From positions 4,216,001 to 4,280,000 of the forward strand of contig NZ_AP024630.1 in assembly GCF_019976975.1 (NCBI RefSeq): a stretch of DNA of 64,000 bases. Reading direction: 5' to 3'. The position numbers and the translations under genes are program-made. The notes under the pieces were generated by a model, which worked only from the letters and a program-made list of their open reading frames with translations, was not told where the DNA came from and made no database searches. This stretch comes from Arthrobacter sp. NtRootA1 (lineage in GTDB: Bacteria > Actinomycetota > Actinomycetes > Actinomycetales > Micrococcaceae). Below are positions 35,076-42,138 of the stretch, one piece after another. Position 1 is the stretch's first letter. Each line of letters begins with the position of its first letter.

Positions 35076-35398
35076 GCCACGCATGTCCCGTCAGGAGCAC
35101 AGCAGTTGGGATCCACAGCCAGGACCACACCGATCAAGTCCTTGATGGCGTGACCCAGGCGTGCGTCGGCCAGTTCGTAGCGGGTCCTTCGCCCGTCGGG
35201 AACCCCGACAACCAAGCCGCACCCGCGCAGGCAGGTTAGGTGGTTGGACATGCTCTGCCGGGAAACACCCAGGGAATCTGCAAGCTCCGAGGGGAAAGCC
35301 GGCGCGCCAGCCAGGGCCAGGAGTACGCGTGCCCTGGTGGCGTCCGAGATCGCATAGCCGAACCGGGCAAGCACCGGAGCGTGGGTGAGGGTTTCCAT
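35072..35398 (-). CDS. ArsR/SmtB family metal sensor, CmtR-like
   Basis: 108 residues. A winged helix-turn-helix covers ARFGYAISDATRARVLLALA to GRRTRYELADARLG. NHLTCLRGCGLVV closely matches Mycobacterium tuberculosis CmtR around its ligands Cys57 and Cys61 (here Cys56 and Cys60). The C-terminal Cys102 of CmtR has counterparts in DPNCCAPDGTC (Cys99, Cys100, Cys106). CmtR is a Cd(II)/Pb(II)-responsive repressor. It is encoded in one operon with the exporter, and a 16-bp palindrome lies just upstream. Autorepression relieved by metal is expected. Confidence 0.9.
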   Translation of the reverse strand: METLTHAPVLARFGYAISDATRARVLLALAGAPAFPSELADSLGVSRQSMSNHLTCLRGCGLVVGVPDGRRTRYELADARLGHAIKDLIGVVLAVDPNCCAPDGTCVA

Positions 35399-35408
35399 AC
35401 CGTTAAAG

Positions 35409-35424
35409 TACAGCTGTTGCTGTA
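35409..35424. promoter_or_regulatory. probable CmtR-like operator palindrome
   Basis: TACAGCTGTTGCTGTA is a perfect inverted repeat (6-bp arms, 4-bp spacer) 11 bp upstream of the repressor start codon, where an ArsR-type repressor would block its own promoter. Confidence 0.75.
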
Positions 35425-35524
35425 TTCACGCAATCGTGTACTGAATCTCGAGCGAAACAAATGCCGCGCCCTTCCGCGCGCGAAGGCGGCAGCACCGCCG
35501 TCGTGCGCGTTGCCGACGACATGG

Positions 35525-35562
35525 CAGAGGCGGAGCCACCCTGTCAGGTGGCCCCGCCTCTG
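35525..35562. terminator. hairpin downstream of matC
   Basis: Two 16-bp arms (35525-35540 and 35547-35562) pair with one mismatch around a 6-nt loop. About 120 bp past the stop of the minus-strand transporter and upstream of the repressor operator. Lacks a T-run. Confidence 0.6.
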
Positions 35563-35681
35563 GTGCGTTGGGATTATCCAGTCCTGCGCCCGTCATTCGG
35601 GTTACCTGTTGCGTTGGTATGCAGGGTGGGTCCTTCCGCGTACCGACCTGGAGTTGCCGGCAGTCATGTGAAAGTTGCGGT

Positions 35682-37130
35682 TTAGAGGATGCCTGTCGGA
35701 ACCAGGAGGGCCCAAGCCATTGCAGGCGCCACCAGGACCACTCCACCGGCGTAGATCATCAGCTGCTTGTAGACGCGCTGACGGTCCGATTCCTGTGCGT
35801 TGGCCACGATCAGTGCGCCGTCGGTGGAGAAGGGCGAAACATCCACCACGGTTGCTGCGATTGCAAGAGCTGCGACCGTTCCTGATGCACTCAACGTGCT
35901 GGAGGCCAGCAGCGGCCCGGCGAGCGGGATGAACGCGGTCAGAAGCGCGGTAGACGAGGCAAATGCTGAGCCCACGCCGATGACGTAGCAGAGAACCAAC
36001 GCGATCAGCAGCGGTGCGCCGAGAGCCAAAGCCATCTCCGCAAGCGTGTCGATAACGCCCACGTGCTGCAGCAGGGAGACGTAGGTGATCATGCCGGCCA
36101 CCAGGAGGACGGTGGACCACGAAACGCCGCCGATGAAGGTCCGGTGTTCCTTGATGTTGATGAGCGCCAGCAGCAGGCCAGCGGAAAGAGCAACAAAGCC
36201 AATCGGCATCCGGAAGCCCAGGGTGCAGACGAGCATTACAGCGATCAGTACGAGCGTCAGGATCTGCTGGCCGTGAGGCCGCGTGATACGGGGAGTTTCG
36301 AGGTCCATGTTCTGGACCCCTGCGCCGTCCTTCAGCTTTCCGAAGACTGCGAACAAAGCCAGGGAGAGCGCCGAGAGAAGCAGGTTGATAGCGAAGCTCG
36401 CCGCAAAGAGTCCGCCTTGGGAAATAGGGAAACCATTATCGTGGGCGATGTTGTGGACCAGGACGCCGGCAACGGACAGTGGCGAGAATCCACCTGCGTG
36501 TGCGCCATTGATGACGAAGGCGCCCATGAGGACGGGGTGGATACGCGACTCGTAAGCGAACCCCATGGCGGCAGGTGCCAGAAGTGCGACGGCGGCAGGC
36601 GAGAACGTGCCCAGGGAAGTCAGCGCGGCTGCAATGAGGAAGAAAACCCACGGCAGCAACATCGTCTTACCCCTGACGAGGCGCACGCAATTCTGCACGA
36701 TGATATCGATGGTTCCATTGCGGTTGGCCATGCTGAAGAAGTACGTCACACCGATGATCGTCAGGACGATGCTGGCCGGGAAGTCCTCCAGGATCTCCTT
36801 ATCGGACATTCCAAGCATGAAATACCCGACGCCGAACGAGGCTACCAGCCCCATCACACCGATGTTCAGGGGCCACTTGGTAGCGACAACGAACATGAGC
36901 ACGAGGACGACCAAGGGAATGATCTGGGTAGCGGTCAAGGTCGACTCCGTTCCCGAGGTGGCCGCCGGGTTGAAGACGGCGCCTCCGAACATCAGAGCGA
37001 CCAGACCCAGGACAGCAATCACGGCTGCTGTTATCAGCAGGATACGGCGGCTGCGGTTAGGACGTTTGGAACCAGCCTCCTGGACATCATCCACTGTTGT
37101 GGAGGGGGCTTGGAAATCGGTCTTAGTCAT
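35682..37130 (-). CDS. MatC-like di/tricarboxylate transporter
   Basis: 482 residues. The N-terminal 30 are polar and probably cytoplasmic. About 12 transmembrane segments follow, with IIPLVVLVLMFVVATKWPLNIGVMGL near the start and SPAAVALLAPAAMG, HAGGFSPLSVAGVLV and TVVDVSPFSTDGALIVANA, motifs of the ArsB/NhaD-type ion-transporter superfamily and of the MatC (dicarboxylate carrier) family. It lies 30 bp after prpF, with AGGAGT before the ATG. Probably imports the carboxylate that the PrpF-like isomerase handles. Confidence 0.85.
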   Translation of the reverse strand: MTKTDFQAPSTTVDDVQEAGSKRPNRSRRILLITAAVIAVLGLVALMFGGAVFNPAATSGTESTLTATQIIPLVVLVLMFVVATKWPLNIGVMGLVASFGVGYFMLGMSDKEILEDFPASIVLTIIGVTYFFSMANRNGTIDIIVQNCVRLVRGKTMLLPWVFFLIAAALTSLGTFSPAAVALLAPAAMGFAYESRIHPVLMGAFVINGAHAGGFSPLSVAGVLVHNIAHDNGFPISQGGLFAASFAINLLLSALSLALFAVFGKLKDGAGVQNMDLETPRITRPHGQQILTLVLIAVMLVCTLGFRMPIGFVALSAGLLLALINIKEHRTFIGGVSWSTVLLVAGMITYVSLLQHVGVIDTLAEMALALGAPLLIALVLCYVIGVGSAFASSTALLTAFIPLAGPLLASSTLSASGTVAALAIAATVVDVSPFSTDGALIVANAQESDRQRVYKQLMIYAGGVVLVAPAMAWALLVPTGIL

Positions 37131-37160
37131 GATCTTTACTCCTCGTTGAGTGGGCTGATG

Positions 37161-38306
37161 TCACTGGGCGGCTGATACGAAGGAAGGCTCGACGGCGCTG
37201 CCGAGGAGTTCCGGGAGATGCAGGGTGCTGGTGGCGATGGTGCGTGCCGTCCGGTCCACCCCGACCAACAGGGACCCGTCGCGCTCCTCGCTCCAAGTCT
37301 CGATCACGCCCGCAGGAGTCCGAAGCCGCAGGATGGAACGGGGTTCGCTGCCAGTGATGCTGTTGAGGACAGTTCCTGGGGTGCTTGCTGCAAGCGTCAG
37401 GGCGATGCTTCCGGTAATGGCCAGGGCCGGGTGGGGCTTGCCCATGGAGAGCATCATGACGTTGACATCGGCGGTGTCCGCTGTGCCGGTGTCCGCTGTA
37501 CCGGTGTCTCCTGATCCGGGGGCGCCGACTATTGCGAGTTTGGGGATAGCGCGGGCAGCATCTTGGACTGTTGACGCCAGGCCCATGCGGACTGCGGCCT
37601 GCCGCCGGATCTGGTCCAGGGTGTCCAACTGCAGCATCACTCCGGCCTGCCAGCTTTCGAATCGTGCGGTGTCCAGGCCCAGTTCCTCAGCCTTGACGAT
37701 CACAACTGGAGCTCCGGCGTCGACCATTGAAACTGTCCAGCGCGTACCGCCGGCACTTATCGTGTCCGTTGGTTCACCGGTGGGCAGCAACTTCCCGGTC
37801 GTCTTTCCGGCGGGATCCTTGAAACCCAGACCCACCCGGTAGCCGGGAAATACGACGCCGGGCATCTGCGCATCCGGAACGATCGGCAAAGCGCCCGCTG
37901 GGGTGGCAACGCGCTGGATGATGATCTGGCCGGTGTTTGTGTTGCGCGTGACGATCCGGGTGTTGTCGCCGTTGGGCGTCACCCAGCCCTTCTCGATCGC
38001 GTAAAGGCCAACAACCGCTGAGCAGTTTCCGCAGTTACTCCCCCAGTCCACGGCCGCTTCCTCGATGCCGACCTGAGCGAAGGTGAACTCGACGTCGACA
38101 TCCGGGTCGGCGGGACGGCGCAGAATCATGGCCTTGCTGGTGGTGGAGGTTGAGCCTCCGACGCCGTCAATCTGGCGGTGGTCCGGGCTTCCGAAAAGCC
38201 GGGGCAGCAAAGAGTCCAGGTCCTTACGGGTTTCGTCCAGGTGTTCACCTTCGAAGACCCAGCACTTGCTGGTGCCTCCACGCATCCATTCCGCTTCAAT
38301 CTTCAT
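37161..38306 (-). CDS. PrpF-family isomerase (aconitate/methylaconitate/oxalomesaconate type)
   Basis: 381 residues. MRGGTSKCWVFEGEHL holds the first catalytic Cys region of the PrpF fold (diaminopimelate-epimerase-like), VDWGSNCGNCSAVVG the second, and MSMGKPHPALAITGSIAL is a further family motif. Known members shift C=C bonds or cis/trans forms: 2-methylaconitate isomerase PrpF, 4-oxalomesaconate tautomerase GalD, aconitate isomerase. No prp or gallate gene is nearby, so the substrate cannot be named. GDTGTADTGTADTAD comes from a 15-bp tandem repeat. Divergent from a LysR regulator. Confidence 0.85.
   Translation of the reverse strand: MKIEAEWMRGGTSKCWVFEGEHLDETRKDLDSLLPRLFGSPDHRQIDGVGGSTSTTSKAMILRRPADPDVDVEFTFAQVGIEEAAVDWGSNCGNCSAVVGLYAIEKGWVTPNGDNTRIVTRNTNTGQIIIQRVATPAGALPIVPDAQMPGVVFPGYRVGLGFKDPAGKTTGKLLPTGEPTDTISAGGTRWTVSMVDAGAPVVIVKAEELGLDTARFESWQAGVMLQLDTLDQIRRQAAVRMGLASTVQDAARAIPKLAIVGAPGSGDTGTADTGTADTADVNVMMLSMGKPHPALAITGSIALTLAASTPGTVLNSITGSEPRSILRLRTPAGVIETWSEERDGSLLVGVDRTARTIATSTLHLPELLGSAVEPSFVSAAQ
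37473..37517. repeat. 15-bp tandem repeat inside the PrpF-like gene
   Basis: Three units (GGTGTCCGCTGTGCC, a one-base variant, then a diverged unit) stand in tandem and encode Gly-Thr-Ala-Asp-Thr units. In frame, so the gene stays open. Probably a surface loop insertion. Confidence 0.75.
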
Positions 38307-38546
38307 GGCAATCCGTCCATCTCCTCATGCCGCGCTGGGTTTCAGGGGCCTATAAAGAGAATGATCCGGATCACAAATGAAGACAATGTTGGATATTTGA
38401 TGGGGCATGTAGAGATGCTTCATTCACTGTGGTTATCGTGTCTGGGTCTTGTCTAGTCTCGCAATTTTGGTTTTGGCTTGAGCGATAGATAGGGGAAATC
38501 GCGCAAGATTGCATAGAATGAACCAAAGTCAGAGGAGAGTTAACTG
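38307..38546. promoter_or_regulatory. divergent LysR/prpF control region
   Basis: 240 bp between the divergent LysR and prpF genes. It has a perfect 12-bp palindrome TGATCCGGATCA (38362-38373) close to prpF, and AT-rich stretches with CGCAATTTTGG and CGCAAGATTGC near the LysR start that could be half-sites. LysR regulators usually bind such shared regions; the exact sites are a guess. Confidence 0.4.
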
Positions 38547-39485
38547 ATGCTTAATGATCACGGCCAGGAATTATTCGACATTCGGCGGTTGGCTCTGCTG
38601 GTTGAGGTGGTGGAGCAGGGATCCATCACCGCTGCGGCCGATCTGATGCTGTACACGCCATCGGCGGTCTCCCAACAATTGCGGAAGCTCGAACAGGAAG
38701 TAGGGCAGCCCCTTCTTACCCGCCGCTCCCGCGGTGTGGTGCCGACAGAAGCCGGCCAAGTGCTTGCCGGGCACGCCCGCAAGATGGTGGGGCAGATGCG
38801 CGCCGCCCGGAACGACCTAGACCAGATCGCAGGACTCCGTCGCGGCTCCCTGACGGTGGGCACGTTTCCCACCCTCGCGGGATCGTTCCTGCCGCTGGTT
38901 ATCCGTGCATTCAAGAAGCGATACCCGGCCATCAGCCTCTCAGTCCGCAGCGCGCGCTTTGAGGAACTGGTATCAGACCTCGAATCCGGAGAGACCGGCC
39001 TTTGCCTGCTCTGGGACTACCCCTGGAATCGCTTCCATGACGACGCCATCCGGACAACCGAAGTCTTCCAGGAAAGCACGGTCATCCTCGTGGCCAAGGG
39101 ACACCACCTCGCCGACCTCGACGAAGTAAAGATGGAGGACCTGAAAAAGGAATCCTGGATCGTGCGTGCGGATGCTCATCCCGTGGTGGAAGTGCTCCGG
39201 CGCTCTGCCAACGAGGCCGGCTTCGAGCCGACCATCGGATTCCTGGCCAACGACTACCAGGAAGCGCAGGCAATGGTCAGCGTCGGAATGGGCGTCGCCA
39301 TGGTGCCCAAAACCGCCGTCGCTCTTCAACATCCGGACGTCAGGGTGCTGAGCCTCGGCGCTGCTGCCCCACTGCGGCGGGTTCTCCTGGCCCAGCGCCA
39401 GGACAAGGTCTACGCCCCGGCCGAGGTTGCATTCCACACAACACTGCTGGAAATCGCCCGGGACCACGTTGGGGATTACCTCTAA
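38547..39485 (+). CDS. LysR family transcriptional regulator
   Basis: 312 residues. DIRRLALLVEVVEQGSITAA to LYTPSAVSQQLRKLEQEVGQ is the N-terminal winged helix-turn-helix; the effector-binding domain runs from LRRGSLTVGTFPTLAG to the end, with EAQAMVSVGMGVAMVPKTAV. Divergent from prpF-matC and so most likely their carboxylate-responsive activator. Confidence 0.92.
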   Translation: MLNDHGQELFDIRRLALLVEVVEQGSITAAADLMLYTPSAVSQQLRKLEQEVGQPLLTRRSRGVVPTEAGQVLAGHARKMVGQMRAARNDLDQIAGLRRGSLTVGTFPTLAGSFLPLVIRAFKKRYPAISLSVRSARFEELVSDLESGETGLCLLWDYPWNRFHDDAIRTTEVFQESTVILVAKGHHLADLDEVKMEDLKKESWIVRADAHPVVEVLRRSANEAGFEPTIGFLANDYQEAQAMVSVGMGVAMVPKTAVALQHPDVRVLSLGAAAPLRRVLLAQRQDKVYAPAEVAFHTTLLEIARDHVGDYL

Positions 39486-39544
39486 GGCCGTCACTGGATC
39501 CCAGCGAGACCATCCCTTGGCCGCTGCAACGGATATCCTTTGTT

Positions 39545-40333
39545 ATGCCCATCCCGGACACACCGCCGTCGAACGCACCCGGAGACCCTGGAGATACATC
39601 CGGGGTCCTTCACGACAAGCTCACCATCCCGGAACGATACGTTGCACCGCGGAGTCAAAAGGTCCTCTATGTCATCGCGGTTGTCCTCGCGGTGGTTGGC
39701 GCCGGAACCTTCTTCCTCATCCTCGCCGAAGTACAGCAAAAAATAGATCTGGCCACGGTGGATAGCTCAGTCAGCTCGTGGTTCGTGAGCCAACGCTCAC
39801 CGACGGCGACAACCGTGATGGGTGTCCTTGCCACCATTTTTGGGCCAATAGTCATGCCCATCATCGTGGCGGCCGTGACCGGAATTTGGATACTCAGGGC
39901 GCGAAAGCTCTGGCGACCCCTCTTGCTTGCCGGGGCCATGCTGACCGGCGTGATCCTCGCCCAGGTCATTACACGGTTGGTCGAACGGCCAAGACCGCCT
40001 GTGGATCTGATGGTGCTCGGCGCTGACAGCACCTACTCTTTTCCGTCGGGCCACGTACTCGGCGCATCCGACTTCCTTCTTGTTGGCGCATTCCTCGTCT
40101 TTTCTCGCCGCCGCAAAATAGGTGCTGTCATTGCCGGCTTCAGTGCCGCCGTCGCAGGGATCGCCACCCAAGCCGTCAGCAGGCTCTACCTCGGCTACCA
40201 CTGGCTGACGGACGTCCTCGCTTCCATCTCTTTGTCATTGATTGTGCTGGCCGCAGTCATTGCCTTGGACACGTGGCGCACCACCAAGGCGCTGCCCGGG
40301 CCGGAAGAGATGGCTGCGAAAAAGCGCGGCTGA
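39545..40333 (+). CDS. PAP2 family membrane phosphatase
   Basis: 262 residues with about six transmembrane segments. The three phosphatase motifs are present in order: VITRLVERPRPP (K/R-x6-RP type), YSFPSGHVLG (PSGH) and SRLYLGYHWLTDV (SR-x5-H-x3-D). Such enzymes remove phosphate from lipids, including undecaprenyl pyrophosphate. A role in recycling the lipid carrier of the polysaccharide pathway is possible but not shown by the context. Confidence 0.9.
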   Translation: MPIPDTPPSNAPGDPGDTSGVLHDKLTIPERYVAPRSQKVLYVIAVVLAVVGAGTFFLILAEVQQKIDLATVDSSVSSWFVSQRSPTATTVMGVLATIFGPIVMPIIVAAVTGIWILRARKLWRPLLLAGAMLTGVILAQVITRLVERPRPPVDLMVLGADSTYSFPSGHVLGASDFLLVGAFLVFSRRRKIGAVIAGFSAAVAGIATQAVSRLYLGYHWLTDVLASISLSLIVLAAVIALDTWRTTKALPGPEEMAAKKRG

Positions 40334-40437
40334 TTTGCAGCGGGGATCACGTCTTGGGTATGTCCATAACAAGAGTTGAATGATATTCGCCGGGTCGAAT
40401 TCGGTTGGGCTGAGAGACGATGGAGGAAGGAGGAGCC

Positions 40438-40881
40438 ATGTCAGCACTCACGCACACCATAGAAATCGACCGCCCACCAGATGAGGTTTTTGCGTACGCG
40501 AGCGACCCGCTGCACTTCCCGGAGTGGCAGGCTGACGTCCTGGAGGTGCACTTCGAGGGCGCGGGCGGCAGGAAGGTCGGATCGCGGTTCACCACCACCC
40601 GCCGGATCGGACCCAACGAGCGCACGATGACCCAGGAGATCACGGAGGACCGGCCGCCCCATCGATTCGCCGCACATGGGGTTGACGGCCCGATTCGCCC
40701 TCACGCGAGCATCGACGTCGAACCGCTCGACGACGGCGCAAGGTCCCGCGTGACGTTCGAGCTCGATTTCGAGGGCCACGGCTTCGGCAAGGCCCTCGTG
40801 CCCGCGGTACGTCAACTCGCGGCTCGGGGTGCCCCAGCGAGCCACAGGCGGCTCAAGGAGCGGCTCGAGGCGGACGGATAG
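40438..40881 (+). CDS. SRPBCC family protein (polyketide cyclase/START-like)
   Basis: About 147 residues from the ATG at 40438 behind GGAAGGAGGAGCC. THTIEIDRPPDEVFAYASDP and LHFPEWQADVLEVHFEG are the typical N-terminal pattern of the SRPBCC fold; later strands include RSRVTFELDFEGHGFG. A small cytoplasmic ligand-binding protein; ligand unknown. Confidence 0.85.
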   Translation: MSALTHTIEIDRPPDEVFAYASDPLHFPEWQADVLEVHFEGAGGRKVGSRFTTTRRIGPNERTMTQEITEDRPPHRFAAHGVDGPIRPHASIDVEPLDDGARSRVTFELDFEGHGFGKALVPAVRQLAARGAPASHRRLKERLEADG

Positions 40882-40929
40882 CAGCCCTGGGGTCGAGGAG
40901 TTCGCGGACACCGCTATTGCTGGCGGAGC

Positions 40930-41772
40930 CTATCGCTTCACCCAGCCTCCGCAGCCTTCGCTTATAAACCTCTGGCCACGAACCAGTTTCACCACTGGGA
41001 ATCCGCTAGTGACAGCTCCCTCGGAGCTGTCAATGCTGCCCGGGCGCGTGATTTGCCAGGAGCAGGAGCGTGAGACGTCATGCGTGGTTCGGTACGTTCC
41101 GGGGGCGATATCCTTCCCAACAATCCACGTCCCGTCTTGGATGGTCCCGTCTTGGATGGTCCCGTCTTGGATGGTCCCGTCCTGGGTGGTGCTCGGAGCC
41201 TGCCGAGCAGCGGCAACGGCTGAATCACGAACGGCTTCAGTCCCGGCAGCAACCACTCCCAGGAAAAGTGATGCCGCTCCCGCGACGGCAACCACAATCG
41301 CGGCCTGTTTGCCTGTTAGCGCAGCCCAAGAAGGCCTCTTGAAAAGGAGCGAATAGAGACCAGTAAACACCGCTGCCAGGCCGATGAAGATCAGGATGGA
41401 TTCGCCATTCCCTGTAACAGCATTGGCCAGGGCAAGTACGGCAAGCAATGCGCCCACGATCCAAAACGATGGGCCGAAGCGCTTCGTGGAACCGCTGGAC
41501 CAATTCTCCCGCGGAGGGTTCTGCGGGAAAGGCGGAGGTCCGAAGCCCGGATGTTGGAATGGCTGTTGCTGATAGTAGGGCTGGTACGGCAAAGGTGGCT
41601 GCTGGTAGTGGTGTGGCGCCGGCACTGCAGCCGGTGCTGCAAAAGGCTGCGGCGACCCGTATGGAGGCACGCCCGGTGGCGCAAATGGCTGCGGCTGTTG
41701 CCCGGGCATCTCCGGCACGTCCGTCTGACCGTATGCCGGACCATCCGTGTCATTCGTCATTGATTCCCCCAC
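40930..41772 (-). CDS. Pro/Gln-rich membrane protein with DGTxxxG external domain
   Basis: 280 residues; ATG codons at positions 1 and 5 are both possible starts. The first ~95 residues are Pro/Gln/Tyr-rich and disordered, probably cytoplasmic. Three hydrophobic segments (SFWIVGALLAVLALANAV, ILIFIGLAAVFTGLYSLLF, QAAIVVAVAGAASLFLGVVA) follow. The exported tail has DGTIQ units from a 15-bp DNA repeat, then DGTWIVGKDIAPGTYRT, a small beta domain common in actinobacterial secreted proteins, with two Cys that could pair. No known function. Confidence 0.75.
   Translation of the reverse strand: MGESMTNDTDGPAYGQTDVPEMPGQQPQPFAPPGVPPYGSPQPFAAPAAVPAPHHYQQPPLPYQPYYQQQPFQHPGFGPPPFPQNPPRENWSSGSTKRFGPSFWIVGALLAVLALANAVTGNGESILIFIGLAAVFTGLYSLLFKRPSWAALTGKQAAIVVAVAGAASLFLGVVAAGTEAVRDSAVAAARQAPSTTQDGTIQDGTIQDGTIQDGTWIVGKDIAPGTYRTTHDVSRSCSWQITRPGSIDSSEGAVTSGFPVVKLVRGQRFISEGCGGWVKR
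41129..41188. repeat. 15-bp tandem repeat (four units)
   Basis: Three identical copies of GTCCCGTCTTGGATG and a fourth with two changes stand head to tail and encode repeated Asp-Gly-Thr-Ile-Gln on the minus strand. Identical units suggest recent expansion. Confidence 0.95.
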
Positions 41773-41988
41773 ATGAAAGTAACCGGCATGGCGCGTTCCT
41801 CAGCAACGGGCCCGACTACGCATCACACTACGACACCAGGCCCGAACATCATGGGCTTTTCAGGACATCTTCCGGGCACGCCTGAACGCAATTTGGCCTA
41901 CCGATGGAAAAGGCGCGCGGCCTAAACTGAGGGGACACCAAGCAATCACGGTTTGCGAGGTTGCCCGTGCTTAGGAACGGAGAGCGCC

Positions 41989-42132
41989 ATGCTCAAGATG
42001 CTCATGTGCAAACTGAACTTGAGTCACGCCTGGCACGTGGAATCGGCAGAAGATGGCAGCGGCCGTTATAGAAGATGCACTCGGTGCGGTAAGTACGACC
42101 GCGACTGGGACGGTAGCGGCTTCATGCACTGA
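41989..42132 (+). CDS. 47-residue Cys/His protein
   Basis: ATG preceded by GGAACGGAGAGCGCC, reading 47 codons to a TGA at 42130. The product starts MLKMLMCKLNLSHAWHVES and continues GRYRRCTRCGKYDRDWDG. Cys7, His13, His16 and a CTRC pair (Cys30, Cys33) could bind one metal ion as a mini zinc ribbon. I recall similar small proteins from actinobacteria but cannot name a family. It sits just past the stop of the convergent histidine kinase gene. Confidence 0.6.
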   Translation: MLKMLMCKLNLSHAWHVESAEDGSGRYRRCTRCGKYDRDWDGSGFMH

Positions 42133-42138
42133 TCGGGC

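Noticed and set aside
36063..37175. 370-residue plus-strand frame opposite the MatC-like gene
   Set aside because: Composition dominated by Gln, Asp, Gly, Arg and His, as expected of the complement of a membrane protein gene.
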